In this document: positions 11,349 through 23,700 of the stretch, piece by piece
Position numbering within the stretch: the stretch's first letter is position 1
How the letters are laid out: each line of letters starts with the position of its first letter
Origin: Tubulanus polymorphus
Taxonomy: Eukaryota; Nemertea; Palaeonemertea; Tubulaniformes; Tubulanidae
Direction of reading: 5' to 3'
Assembly (NCBI RefSeq): GCF_964204645.1
Contig: NC_134033.1
Coordinates: 5,738,231-5,802,230 of the forward strand
DNA length: 64,000 nucleotides
Translations under genes and position numbers: made by a program
Notes under the pieces: generated by a model
Databases searched by the model: none
Seen by the model: only the letters and a program-made list of their open reading frames with translations
What the model was told of the DNA's origin: nothing

Positions 11349-14300
11349 ATGAAGTTTATCATTGCGAGGTTGCTTGTTTTGGGGGCCACTATCGCCCTGC
11401 TTGACATCGTTGATTCAGTCCCTTTAGAAAAAGGTAATTGTCCCCATTTCAAATGCAATATGCACAATTCGACCCAAGTGATAGGCGTTCAATGTTGATT
11501 GGATCAAATTATAATTTTCCGATTTCATTTTGTTTCGATTTAGATCCAATCTCGGTTAGAAATCTCTTTAGCTTGAAGTCGATTTTCTTCTTTAGAGCTA
11601 TGAATATCCATTTTCGATCAAAAGCCGATTTGAATCATAATACAATTTCGACGCTTTTTCTTTAATTTCTAAAATTTTTTCAATGTATTTCATACCAGGT
11701 GCTGAAAGCGAAGAGCTGGACAACGTGGACGATCAGATAAACAAGATAAACGAAGGTCAGTTGTAATTTCGAATGTTATGAATTTCATTTCATTCGTTAC
11801 CTTTGGAAAACATTTGATAACAATCTCCAAATAAAGGCTCTACGTTCGTTCGCCCAGTGCATGCTAGTGATAGTGCAAGCTAGGACCGTAGTGCGCATTT
11901 CTCCTCACATTCAAATGAAAGCTATACAAAATACCTAAATTACTATGAATGACAATTTTTTTGATACAAACGATCTTTTTGCACGTGAACCCTAAAGATC
12001 GAGGTAAATTTGCCGAGCAATATGATTTGCCTAATTTCGGATGTGAGGCTAAAAAGTCTAATGAAATTGAAAAAGAACTTTTTGAAAATGAATTTGCTGA
12101 CACGGGGCACTCCTCGCTACGTACCTTTATTTCTACCGAGTTGATAAGAGTTGATTAGATAAGATAAGATAAGATGTATACACTCAAACCACGCTCAGTA
12201 GTACATAAGGATTAAGTATTTACAGTAAGAGCTAAGAAAATTATCATTATCACAAAGAATCTTATTATTAACATTTTGCACATCAGTTTTGTAAAATTTG
12301 TATCTACCTGCTTACGTTGATAAATTAGGTAGATAGAAAAAAATAGATTTAAAAAGTTTCCCTGTTGATACGCACGCCATCTAGCGGGATAGCTGCTGCT
12401 AAATCGGAGTCCTCTTTGCTACGTACCTAAATGTTAGTCTTCGTTTTTCGAATGTTAAGAAATTCGATCGGGGAATCAAATCCTGCTCGTCTCCTATATT
12501 TCAAGCCGTCCACGCGGAAGATGATTTGCTCGAAGGCGACATCCTGCAACCGCCGGCTTCCGTGTCGCTTAAACGATCGGCGACAACATCCAAAACCAGT
12601 CTATGGACCGGAGGCATCGTCCCGTACGAGATAGACAGCGTCTTCGATAAAGGTAAAACGTTCGTTACAATCGGGTCGATTCTGAAATAAAAAAAATTTT
12701 TGACGCCGCAAAAACCTTGTAAAGAAACATTCAATACGGGTTATCTGAAATAAATTCGACACACAATATGAAAACCATGAGTGATGGCAATGTCGCCTCA
12801 GGTGCGACTGACCTACTGACTTAAATGTTCGCTAGATGGCAAACTAGTCGAAGCTCTAACTGCACTGGCATGCTTTAGGGCTGTCTTACGGTCGTTGAAA
12901 TTCCTGAGCACTGATAAGTGGCGGGACTTGTTGAAACTTCAAGGCGTCGACTTACAAAATCAACTTTGCAAAACAAACGCCGGACTTATTAATTACTGTT
13001 GCTAGGCGGAAATAGATTTATGTATTTAACTTTTCTAGCCAAACAAAAACTAATCAGAAAAGCTATTGCTGAACTAGAAGAGAAAACCTGTTTACAGTTC
13101 CGGCGATTCAGAAAGAGGGACCGGAACTGGTTGAAATTCGTCAGAAAAAAAGGGTACGTTTATTGATATCATTATTTACCTTTTGTTTTATCTTGTTATT
13201 CATAACATCGACATGTGCAATATTCAAGCTTATTATACGGTAAATTACCCCAACCTACACCACCTAAAAGGTTGAGTTACAAATCACTCTATGCAGAAAA
13301 TTTCGATGTAGGATTGCTAGGTTCTTTTCCACAAGAATGCAGAAGTGCAACAATTTACAGCAGTTAATTCAAGTGATTTCCTCCTCGTTGATGCTTACTT
13401 GAGGAAATTAGCTAATTGTAATTGAAGATTCGACGATGATAAACGGGTAATCTAATGACAGGTGGTCCGAACTTTCTACTTCCAAAGCCTGAATTTCATC
13501 TAAAAGAAGGTCCTGGTAAGTCGGACCATATAGAAGGGCCGATTGGATTCACTTTTGATTTACGACCCATGCCACCAGCTATCCCACTAGAAGGCATGCG
13601 TATCGATAGGACAAAGTTCACTTCCAATTTACCTCCATCTACATGTTTAGCCCCCCCCCCCCATATCGGGCAATCCGTGTTTCCCATAATGAACTCAGAT
13701 TGATCTTTATGGTTCAAATGAAGCGTAAATCTTTATTCATCTGTTCGTGGAATTCGGAAAATGATAGACGGATTCTAATGAGAGCTACCAACGCTACTGA
13801 GGCAATCGAGTACACCAATTATGGTAGGCGAGGATCCTTCAGGTTCGCTAGTAATCATCGTTAATCAAAACTATACCAATCGCTGAGTAAAAAAATGTAT
13901 TTGAAATGTATTTGGTGGTTCGTGTTCTAAAATTACAGTAAAAGTTCATTGAAAATGAACCAATTTTGACAAACAAGACTAGGTACTCATCCCGCCATCT
14001 GAATCTGAAAAGAATAATGTATCGTTGTCCGGGTGCGCACTGGCGACACCTGGTGGATCCTTGCTTGCCACGAATCCTCGATAGCCAGAGTCGAAATAAT
14101 GTTCGAAATCTATTTCAGATGTTATTCGTTTGTCGGAAAGGCTTTCTGGCTAAAAGGAAGTCAGCCGATTTCAATCGGTAGATATTGTGAGAATCACGGC
14201 ATCATCATACATGAAATCATGCATGCGATAGGTACGTGAATTGATAATGATGATAGATTGATTGCGATTGTGTCCAGTCAAATAAGACCCGTACAATCAA

Positions 14301-15568
14301 GTATTTAAGACTGTATCCGAAATCGGATTAAACCCACACAACTGTGGAACTGGATTCCGACTCAAATTAAACCACGCAACTGTGGAATTTGGTTCAGACT
14401 AACATTAAAACCCCAGCACACTGGAACTGGATTCAGATTAAACCCAAATAACTGTTGAACTCGATTCAGAGTCGAATTAAACCAACGCTACTGTGGAACT
14501 GGGTTCAGAGTCAAACCCACATAAATGTTGAACTGGATCCAGAGCCAAATTCAACCCACACAACTGTGAAACTGGATTCACAGTTACCTGAAAACTGGGT
14601 CCGAAGCAAAAATGAACCCACAACATACCCGGAATAGAGATGTGTCGTTTAACTAATTTCATATCAATATCTTTTTTTCTCGTGTACAGGTTTTTACCAT
14701 GAACAAAGCCGAACCGACCGTGACGAATACATTACAGTGAAATGGGACAACATCCCAAAAAGTAAGTTCATTTCGAGGTTTATTCATAACTAAAGAACTG
14801 ACCCCTGTAACGTGATATTAAAGAAAATAGTTGATATTGAACGACCTTTCAGTAACTTACCCCTTTGCCGCGGTATTTTAACACCGTTTACATTAAACAA
14901 CCGTCAAGAAAATGGCCCCTGTACCGCGGTATCTAAATATTGTTTGATATTAAACAACTTATCAATAACTGACCCCTATATCACCGCAAACACTTGTTAC
15001 TATCAAAAACCTTTCAGTTACTGACCAATGTACCGTGATATTCAAACACGGGTTTACATAAACAACCTTTCAGTAACTAACCCACTGCGGCATTTGAACG
15101 ACATGATTTAGCATTTAGCGTTCAATAACAGACCACCTCTACCCTGTAAACCGGTTGAACATCACCGTCAGTATCTTCGAGTACCTGTGAACACTTTGGA
15201 ATTTCAGTGTACTAAAATCTAACGCTCACAATTTCAGATAGACACAGTCAGTTTACGATCAAGCGCAAAACGGACACTCAAGGTTTGCCTTACGACTTCA
15301 GCAGCTTAATGCACTACGGAAAATCGGCTTTTTCCAGAAACGGTAAACCGACCATCGAAGCTAAAGGAAATCCGAATCGAGACTTTGGACAGCGGAAAGG
15401 ACCGAGTGACCTCGATATCGCGGGAATCAACAGACTTTACAATTGTCCATGTAAGTTTGAGTGTAAAAAGCCGCCTTGAGAGTTGTATATATAATCATGG
15501 ACTCTTTAATTCTTCGTTTCAAGTCCATGGTAGAATATAATGTTCGCTTTTTTCTGTTCATTTCAGAG
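11349..15568 (+). CDS. Astacin-family zinc metalloprotease, single catalytic domain, ~267-276 aa
   Basis: A secreted endopeptidase made as a zymogen (family knowledge). Exons: 11349-11433, 11699-11755, 12506-12652, 13039-13153, 14119-14231, 14690-14761 and 15238-15450, all GT-AG with matching phase. A signal peptide covers about residues 1-23 and a short propeptide follows. A Lys-Arg at 70-71 is a likely activation cleavage site. The catalytic domain opens with LWTGGIVPYEID, the zinc motif HEIMHAIGFYHEQSR starts at residue 166, and the Met-turn is SLMHYG near 219. Four astacin cysteines are present (EKTC, GCYS, RYC, YNCP). The 3' end is ambiguous: the strong intron 15451-15566 creates TAG across the junction, ending the protein at NCP (267 aa), while reading through the donor adds CKFECKKPP and stops at 15479 (276 aa). 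No EGF or CUB domain follows. AATAAA lies at 15677. A 5' UTR intron probably precedes the ATG (acceptor near 11335). Confidence 0.92.
14310..14640 (+). repeat. Minisatellite family B (~42-bp unit) in an astacin intron
   Basis: Units contain CACAACTGTGGAACTGGATT, then CAGAGTCAAATTAAACCCA, with CCACA/TGTGG short inverted arms. The same family recurs at 32560-32945 (plus sense) and 35545-35705, 36335-36525 and 59640-60115 (reversed), with fragments at 57960-58150. Open frames here merely encode the repeat. Confidence 0.85.
14810..15115 (+). repeat. Tandem repeat (~58-bp unit) in an astacin intron
   Basis: About five degenerate units containing ACTGACCCCTGTACCGCGGT, then AAACACCGTTTACATTAAAC and AACCTTTCAGTAACT. 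Follows the family B array within 50 bp of the next exon but one. I do not see this unit elsewhere in the window. Confidence 0.75.
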
Positions 15569-15689
15569 GACTTTTTCCCCGAACAAGAATACCTGATGAA
15601 AAAATACCAAATACCATAATTTGAATTCCTCGCGTGAAATAGGCATGTTTTGTTAGGTTGAGGAAATTCGGTTGTGAATAAAATCACGG

Positions 15690-17276
15690 AATTTGGAATA
15701 ATTATCGTTTTCGCATTCCTTCTCCTCCGAATTCGCGATATCGTCGTGAAAAAAGCGAAATCATTAGTTTTCGGTTAAAAATAGATTCAACGAACCAATT
15801 GTTAGGCTTAAAACAAAAATAATACCTTGTTTCTCCGCTCAGCTGAGCTTAAAACTTGACCCGGCCAGCTGCCTATCTACCCCATACATTACCTCCTTTT
15901 AAATCGTGTGATTTATATTACCATAACAAACCCGGCAGCTATAGAAATGAACTGATTACAAATTTGATTATATTTTACAAAAATTACCCAGCCGATAAGG
16001 AGAAACAAGGTACCATTTTTGTTTAGCCTTACTACGTTGCTAGTTGACGAATGTTTTTTTTTCGAAGTGTGAATGAAACGTTTGATCTCTTATGAAATAG
16101 TTATTTATATGTGACCATGAGAATGAAATTTTCTAGGGTGAATAGATCTTCAGCCTAAATTCAGCATTTTTTGGGCATGCGATTGTTTATTGATCCCCAC
16201 GACGCTACCATATAATGAGTCTGTCATCCAAGCTTCACACGTGTGTTCCGATCTTCAACCGGGAGGCATTTCTAACCGCAAGTGAACTACAAACGCAAGA
16301 TTTCATTTTGTCATCAGAGTTCTAAAAACTGATCGTCCACACTTCGCATAGTCATCCCTGCCTCCTGTTCATTTTGTATTTGTCTTGTGTGTCGTGTGTG
16401 CGTTCTTTACGCTACGAGTGACCCTTTCATTCATTCACCTTCATTCACCTTCATTCATTTACATTAATTCATTATTCACATTAATTCATTATTCACATTA
16501 ATTCATTATTCACATTAATCAATTAATTAATTCATTCATTAATCAATAAATCGTTCATTCGTTCACATTCATTCATTCATTCATTCATTCACCTTCTTTC
16601 ATTCATCTTCATTCCATCACCTCCACTCATTCATTCATCCATTCAACATTTAAAATTTAAAACGAACTACAAACACAAGACATTGTTCATTTTACCAACA
16701 CCGTTTTTCTACGCGGGTGTTCGAAGTATGTTTACATTGAGAAATCATTCTATCAAAGCGGAGTTGAGTTAATGGGATACCGGCGACGCTACCGTTGCAA
16801 GTGAAATTCCACCAAAATCCGCCAGGTTCGCTAGTATATACAACACGACGTCGACGCTGGATTTCTTCTCAAAACTCGATCTTAAATCTAACGATAATTT
16901 CTCAAATTCTATGCATGATATACGAAAATCGTGGCACAAATGAACTCTAAAGACTAATCAGAGTTTATTTCAATGCATGATTTGGCCAATTTTGATTGGA
17001 AGACCGAAAGTTGAGATCAATTTTACTCGAAAATGAATTAATTTTGGTCGAGTGCATCAGATATATCAGTGGCGCCATCTGACGGAATAGCTGGTCCCCC
17101 ATTCACTTGCAATGAAGAAGAAATCGAAGTGTTGATATCAGCGGGACAATCAGCCCGAAAACACATGCCGTGAATTCGTGGAAGAAATCAATGTCAATCA
17201 CGTGTGACCACTCAACAGCTGGTCGACGTCACAAATTACGAGACAAGTTTAGAAGCGCCGTCCCGTTTGCTATGTC
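15690..17276. other. Intergenic region with TTCA-rich simple repeat; no gene seen
   Basis: 16425-16640 is a degenerate tetranucleotide repeat of TTCA/ATTCATT type. An inverted pair of short blocks (CTTGTTTCTCCGCTC near 15830 and AAGGAGAAACAAGG near 15995) could be a small MITE. A copy of the 'CCATCTAGTGGGATA' family is at 17025-17100. No coding signal. Confidence 0.5.
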
Positions 17277-17349
17277 GCCTCCATAGCTCAGGGGTTAGAG
17301 CACTGGTCTTGTAAACCAGGGGTCGAGAGTTCAAATCTCTCTGGGGGCA
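17277..17349 (+). tRNA. tRNA-Thr (anticodon UGU)
   Basis: A 73-nt cloverleaf without intron. The acceptor stem GCCTCCA pairs with TGGGGGC and is followed by discriminator A. The D arm holds the A box (TAGCTCAGGGG), the anticodon stem CTGGT/ACCAG encloses loop CTTGTAA with anticodon TGT, and the T arm GAGAG/CTCTC encloses TTCAAAT (B box). All stems pair, with one G-T in the acceptor. It delivers threonine to ACA codons. It looks functional, unlike the degraded tRNA-like pieces elsewhere in the window. Confidence 0.95.
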
Positions 17350-17797
17350 AAATAAAAACTTTTTGTTTATCAAAACTAACTAAAAAATACTTTCTCAAAT
17401 TGATCTTCTTCGCTTCACAAGTGTCTAAAACTTCACCTGAGACATTTCTAATCGAAAATGAACAACAAACACCAGATATTGAACCTTTTATCAGCGTAGT
17501 TGAAAATAAACTGACCACGCCGACGCAATGGCAACGGCAAATGTCACGAGTGGGTTCAAGTTCCACGTTGGAGGTTGAAAACTAAAGATATCAACACTTT
17601 GTTAATTCTAAGGCTTGAGCTTTTAGGCTATTACTTCGCGTATCGGGTCCCAAATTCGAATTCTAGATACAAACTGTATTGATACGTAATCCCCCATACC
17701 GCGAAACTGGACACAGATAATAACTCTGTGAGACGAAAAAAAGAACGGACAAGGATTTACTAAATCAAGATAATTCATAGAACTATCATCGGTCGTG

Positions 17798-20700
17798 TTA
17801 TGTCTTCGACGTTTTGACATTGGCGAATCTCAATTTTCGATTTCGTTGAACTAACGCTTTACGCTCGTTCAAAGCGTCGCTGGTCATCGTGGTGGCGTTG
17901 AAGAAATAAAATGACGCGTAGCTGGGACGCCCGAGGAATGTTAAAGGGAAGTTCTCGATGAGCATCACCTCTTCCGTGTGCGGGTCGTCGAACGAGTGAC
18001 TGTTGCGACGAGCTGCAAATAGAAAGAATCGATGTTCTAGTAAGTCTGGTCGAAATGCGCCACGGTTTGCGAAACGACCTAATTTTACAATGTATAATGA
18101 ACACGCTTGACTCGTATTTAGTTGATTACACTCTTTGACCAGTAACTGTACTTGTTTTCATGCTTCGAAACCAATACAAGTTTTTAAGCTCATTTTGGTT
18201 TTAAGAATAATCCAGAACTTCAGACCAGTCTTATATTTAGCACATAGCTGATTTGACGACTTAAGATCTGTGTAAGACTATTTCGGTTTTCAAAGCTAAA
18301 TCTACCAATTTAATATCAGTCTATGCTCATCTTTGTTCTATAGTTTGACAATCTTACAACTTAAGCCCGGTCTAAGCTCATTTTGGTTCTATAGCCATTT
18401 TGACATCTATGACCAGTCTTATAAAGCTAATTTCGGTTTCATAGCCGAACTAACAACTTAGGACCAGTCTTAGCCCATAATGGTTCTAAAGCCGATAAAA
18501 AGCTTAAAACCAGTGTAAGCTCATTCTGATTCTTTGACCAAAACAAGACCAGTTTAAGCTCATTTTCGTTCTATAACCAATCTAACAACTTTCAGACCAG
18601 TTGAAGTTAAGTTTTGTACTGTAACCAATCTAGCAATTTATGACCAGTCTTAAGCCGGCTCAAAACCTTCGCGGCTGATTACGGTCTAGAATTAAGGATT
18701 GTACTCCATGCTTTGACTAATGATCATATTGCAAAAGATGTTTGAAAATTTGAAACGACAGACCTTCAGAGACGAAGAAACTGCCGAGACTTTGACCCAG
18801 TTCGATAGCGCTTGTCGTGTGCGGCGTGTTGGCTTTCATGTTCCAATGGAAACTGAATTTTTCCGGATGCCACTGAACCGCGTAGATCGGGTAGTTTCGA
18901 GCTGAAAAGACAAATACCAAGTTGTAGGTGACATAATTCATGAAGGACGCAAGGATCGTAGACGAGCAATCAACCAGGTGTCGGTAGTGTGCAGTAGGAC
19001 ACCAACTACAACTGCGACATAGGGGATTCCACTAGTGGCAAGTGATGATCCACCAGATGTCGGTAGTGTGCAGTAGGACACCAACTACAACTGCGACATA
19101 GGGGATTCCACTCGTGGCAAGTGAGGATACTCCAGATGTCGGTAGTGTGCAGTAGGACACCAACTACAACTGCGACATAGGGGATTCCACTTGTGGCAAG
19201 TGAGGATACTCCAGATGTCGGTAGTGTGCAGTAGGACACCAACTACAACTGCGACATAGGGGATTCCACTTGTGGTAAGTGTGAATCCACCAGATGTCGC
19301 TAGTGCGCAATTAACTACGACTGTGACAATATATGGTTTTACTTATGGCATTTCTTTCTTGAGGCTCGAACGTTGACATTTGAATCAAATAACAAATATA
19401 GTTCAAAAAGACGACGAATCTAAAAAATTAATTAATTTAGATCACGAAGTCCTTATTACAGCAACAATTCATTTGTAAGATTTATTGTCAACAGCGAATT
19501 GAAAATGACTCTCAGAAATCTAACACCACTTTAATGAGATTTTGTGAAAGTTTGCTATTGAGTACAATATAAATGTTACTAAATTGAATGTAAACATTGT
19601 AAACAAGAATTAATGGCAAATTTTGAAATATCTTATAATATGTAGTAAAATATCTGAAAGTTTACAAACTGTTTATAATCAAACACACTCCCAATACAGT
19701 CTGTTCTCAGATCAGATTTGACTCATTTCACTCCGAATCTAAAAAATGTTTCAGACAGTGATTTCGAAGTTATTGATATCTAATAAAATATATGTCTTAT
19801 ATAGGGCTAAATCCGGCGCAGCTGCTCAGAGCGCTTTACATTTTTTCAGTATTATCACCCTGGCCATTTTAATACGCTACAAGTATCAGTCATCTCTCCC
19901 TGGGGAGAAGTAACACCGAGCGCTAACAAGCGCTTAGGAGTCATCTATCAGGCCAGGTACCCATTTACTCCTTGGTGGCGGGAGGCGATGGGGATAACTG
20001 TCTTCCCCGATGACACTACGTTCGGGGTTCGAAGTGTTTGAAAAAGAACTAGTTTTGAGTTTCGTTAGATGTTTACTCGATATCTTATCAGATATTTCCC
20101 CAGGTGATAATTATACTATTTATTTACTTTTCATCGAAATAAACCGTACGCACCTTGCGCGGTGGATATGTACTCCGTGCCCCCGTCGTCCGTGTTCACT
20201 GAAACGACCTTGAAAAATTCTCGCATCGCCGGGGTGTTGTAGTACGTCTGAAAACGGACGAAAAGAATCGACGATTCAAAATTTGAAATAACGGTCGAAC
20301 CAACGACTTCAAAATTCTACCCAAATACTGAGTAAGAGTTTGTGAAATAAAATAGACTCTGTCTCTTACTGCGGTAAATTTGAGACCGGTAAAATTCTAC
20401 TCCGAGTTGGTGTCAAATAACTTACGAACCAACTACTTCAAAAAGTCGCCGTCTACATTTGAATTGATGAAAAACCGGCGAAAATTGTGATCCTGAAAAT
20501 CAAATCTGTTTTGAAAAATGGTTTATAATATTTTAGTCGAATGGTCGAATTGATCCCATAGCTTTCTTGACATCAGTTATGTCAATTGACAGTCAAAAAC
20601 AAACGACCAAAGATAATTTCCTTCAACGTCAAACTAGATTAATGAAGAAATTAAGAACTAAACCCTTTTATCGTCAAATTATGGGAAGTGGCTAATTAAA

Positions 20701-23700
20701 ATTAGTGACCTAAAAAAATCAAACGATCAATACAACAATTTCATTATTAAATTTCCAAAACGATTAATGTTTCGCTTGTTGACGTTGAACTAAATGGAGT
20801 AGTATTACTGGACACTAGATTTCTGTCCGCCTATTACCTTCATTGAGACGCAGAAATGATGCATATGCGGCATGTAGTTTTCGTCGAATAGAGCCGGTAA
20901 CTGGTCGCTGGGCACGTTCTGGTCTATGAAGCTGTTTTCATAATCTGTCATTTTTCACGAAAACAAAATTCGAATTTAGCCATACATTGGATTTAGTCGT
21001 AATGCAATACGAATTATTATTTATCGTTCGTTGTTGGTTCTCGGGCTCTCTGATGTCTTTAACGGTGGCTACAGAACTTTCCAACGAAGAGAAGCCGTTA
21101 ATTACCTATTCCCCTGTAGAATTTAGTTTGCTTGTACATCTCCTCGCATTTATAGGTGGCGTCCTCGCCGGCCAAATTGCTGAACAAAAACTGCAGCCCT
21201 AAACACGTCGCCCACACGGGGAAATAGTGCCCGTTTTCATTTTCCTAAAGAAGAAGAAATGTATGTATTTATCAGAACGTTTTGTTCATCTATTAATGCC
21301 GTTTTCCCTAAAAGGTTAGATGCTTTGTTCATTTATGAATGCCGTTTTCGTTTTCTTAAACGGGCGAATATGATTTGTTCATCAATTATCATCAAATCTT
21401 AAAACACATCTTTTTAAACGCACATATATCCCATGATCTTAATATTATAGATTGTGCCTTTCTTTAACTGCTCAGTATTTCTGTATTGTCTTAATGTGAA
21501 CATTGTAAAGTGCAGTGATTATTTTACAGTACTACTCTATAAAATAAAATAAATTATCATTATAATTACTATTATTATTATAATCATTATCATTTTTATT
21601 GTTATTATCATTAATGCCGTTTTCCCTATGCCCTTAAAGGTAAAATGCTTTGTTTATCTATAAATGCTTTAAAACGAAGAAAAAGTTTCTCGTTCCCTTA
21701 AACGGACGAATATGTTTTTTAATGCCACTTGCCTTTTTCTGAAAAAAATTATAGAGATATTTTGTTCACATATTAATGCCTTATTCGATTTCCGTACTGG
21801 CTAAAAATGGTTTGATCATGTATGAATGCCGCTTTTGTTTCCATTTAAGGATAGAGAAATGTCTTGTTTGTTTATGAATGCCTTTTATGAGTCGAGTTTA
21901 ACAATCGTGTGGGCGGGTTGATACCTTAATTTCCTTGAGGAATACAAAAGAACAGGACATTTTTCGAGGTTTTTCAAACTAATTTTCAGCTTCATTGAGT
22001 AGGAAAATCAATAAGTTAACATGCAAAAGATCTTCGTGAAATCCGCATGTTCTTTAGAATTCTCCGACCACACCTTACCTTGATGGCTAATTCTAAAAGG
22101 ATTTGCGCTCCTCGTCCGTAAGTGGAATCTAGAGGTTTCGAGTGACCCCCAGGTAGGTAAAGTCCGTTTAACTGCTTTACTATGCGTTCGTAGTATTCAA
22201 ACGTTTGGTTGGCCCTGAAAACGTAGATTATATGATCTGACAATCGAAGACTGAATCGGGATGTTACTTGAAAATTCGTTCCGGTGTCAGTCAAAATTAG
22301 CCAAAGAATTTTTCATCGATTTTTCAGACTCAATCTTGAAAAATTCGACAAGATCGGTTTGTGAAATTCCTAACCGAGTTTCGACAAACTGTTGATTAGA
22401 AGTCTGTGAAATACAGTAGACACTGTCTCTTACTGCGGTAAAGTAAGAGCGGGAAAATTCTACCCCGAGTTCGTCTCAAATACTTAGTAACAGTTTGTGA
22501 AATACAGTAGACTCGGTCTCTTACTGCGGTAAAGTTGAGACCGGTTAAATTTTACCCCGAGTTGATGTCAAATACTGAGTAAGAGTTTGTGAAATACAGT
22601 AGACTCTGTCTCTTACTGCGGTATAGTTGCGACAGGTAAAATTCTAACCCGATTTTGTGTCAAATACTGAAAATTACAGTAGATTCTGTATCTTACTGTG
22701 GTAAAGTCTAGTATATTTGTAAAATTCTACGGCCCGTTTCACGGTCCGAGTGTGTCGAAATATGACTTTTATTATTATGAATTGCTTAGCTAAAACTGGA
22801 AAATTGAACTGAGGATGCGCTGATACTGAGGAACTGAATCGTAAAACCGATTTGATGATAAAATGTCTTGTAAGTAACTTTTTGAGGGTTGGGGGAAATT
22901 CGGGATACAACTTACCATATTGGAATGACGTTGGCACCGGACATTTGAAGCCATCGCACGTGAGCCGGAAAGATGATGAAATCGCCGAAATTGAAGTACG
23001 GCCCGATGGCTTCCTGCGCCAGAATTCCTATCGAAAAGAGCAATACCAATGATCTTAATATCATCATTTTACTCTTTCCCTGCTAGAAGTGTACTCTGTA
23101 CACCATGCTGAAACTAGTGTCACTCGCGCATGGTGTACTCGCAGTACACGATATCATTTTAAAAATCTCATATAGACTCGTATAGACTCGTATGCCATCT
23201 ATCAGACATCATATGCAGTTTATATCACTAGCGCTATAGTGGAGATACCTCATCAACTCATTAGCGCAGTGTCAGTATTGATTGTGAAGTGCTGAGTGTT
23301 TGACCCGACGCGCACGACGCAGGGAAACATAGAAACACGAAGACAAGCATGATATTGATCAGGGAAATGTTGTTTCCTTAAAACCACGTTTTTCGTTTCT
23401 ATCTTAACCAGACGATTCGAGGTAACGCTCGATTACACGTTTCTGCCTCCGGTTTCCCTGCGTCGTGCGTATGGCCTGAGATGGCCTCCCGCAAATGCAT
23501 TTTTCATATTATCAATCTATCCCTTTATCAATTGAACTGCGTGGTTTGAGGAATGTCAGAAGCCAGAGCTTACCGATTACAGGTCTGAAATTCACCTCTG
23601 GTGGTTTGTTATCTGCTAATGCTGAAATATATAGACAAAAATGTATGTAACAAAAAAAATCATTAAAAACATTTAAATGTTTTTCCATCGAAAATTCAAG

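Noticed and set aside
18970-19310. Regular direct repeats that could be taken for a CRISPR array
   Set aside because: Whole 79-bp units repeat with no unique spacers, and the window is clearly eukaryotic.
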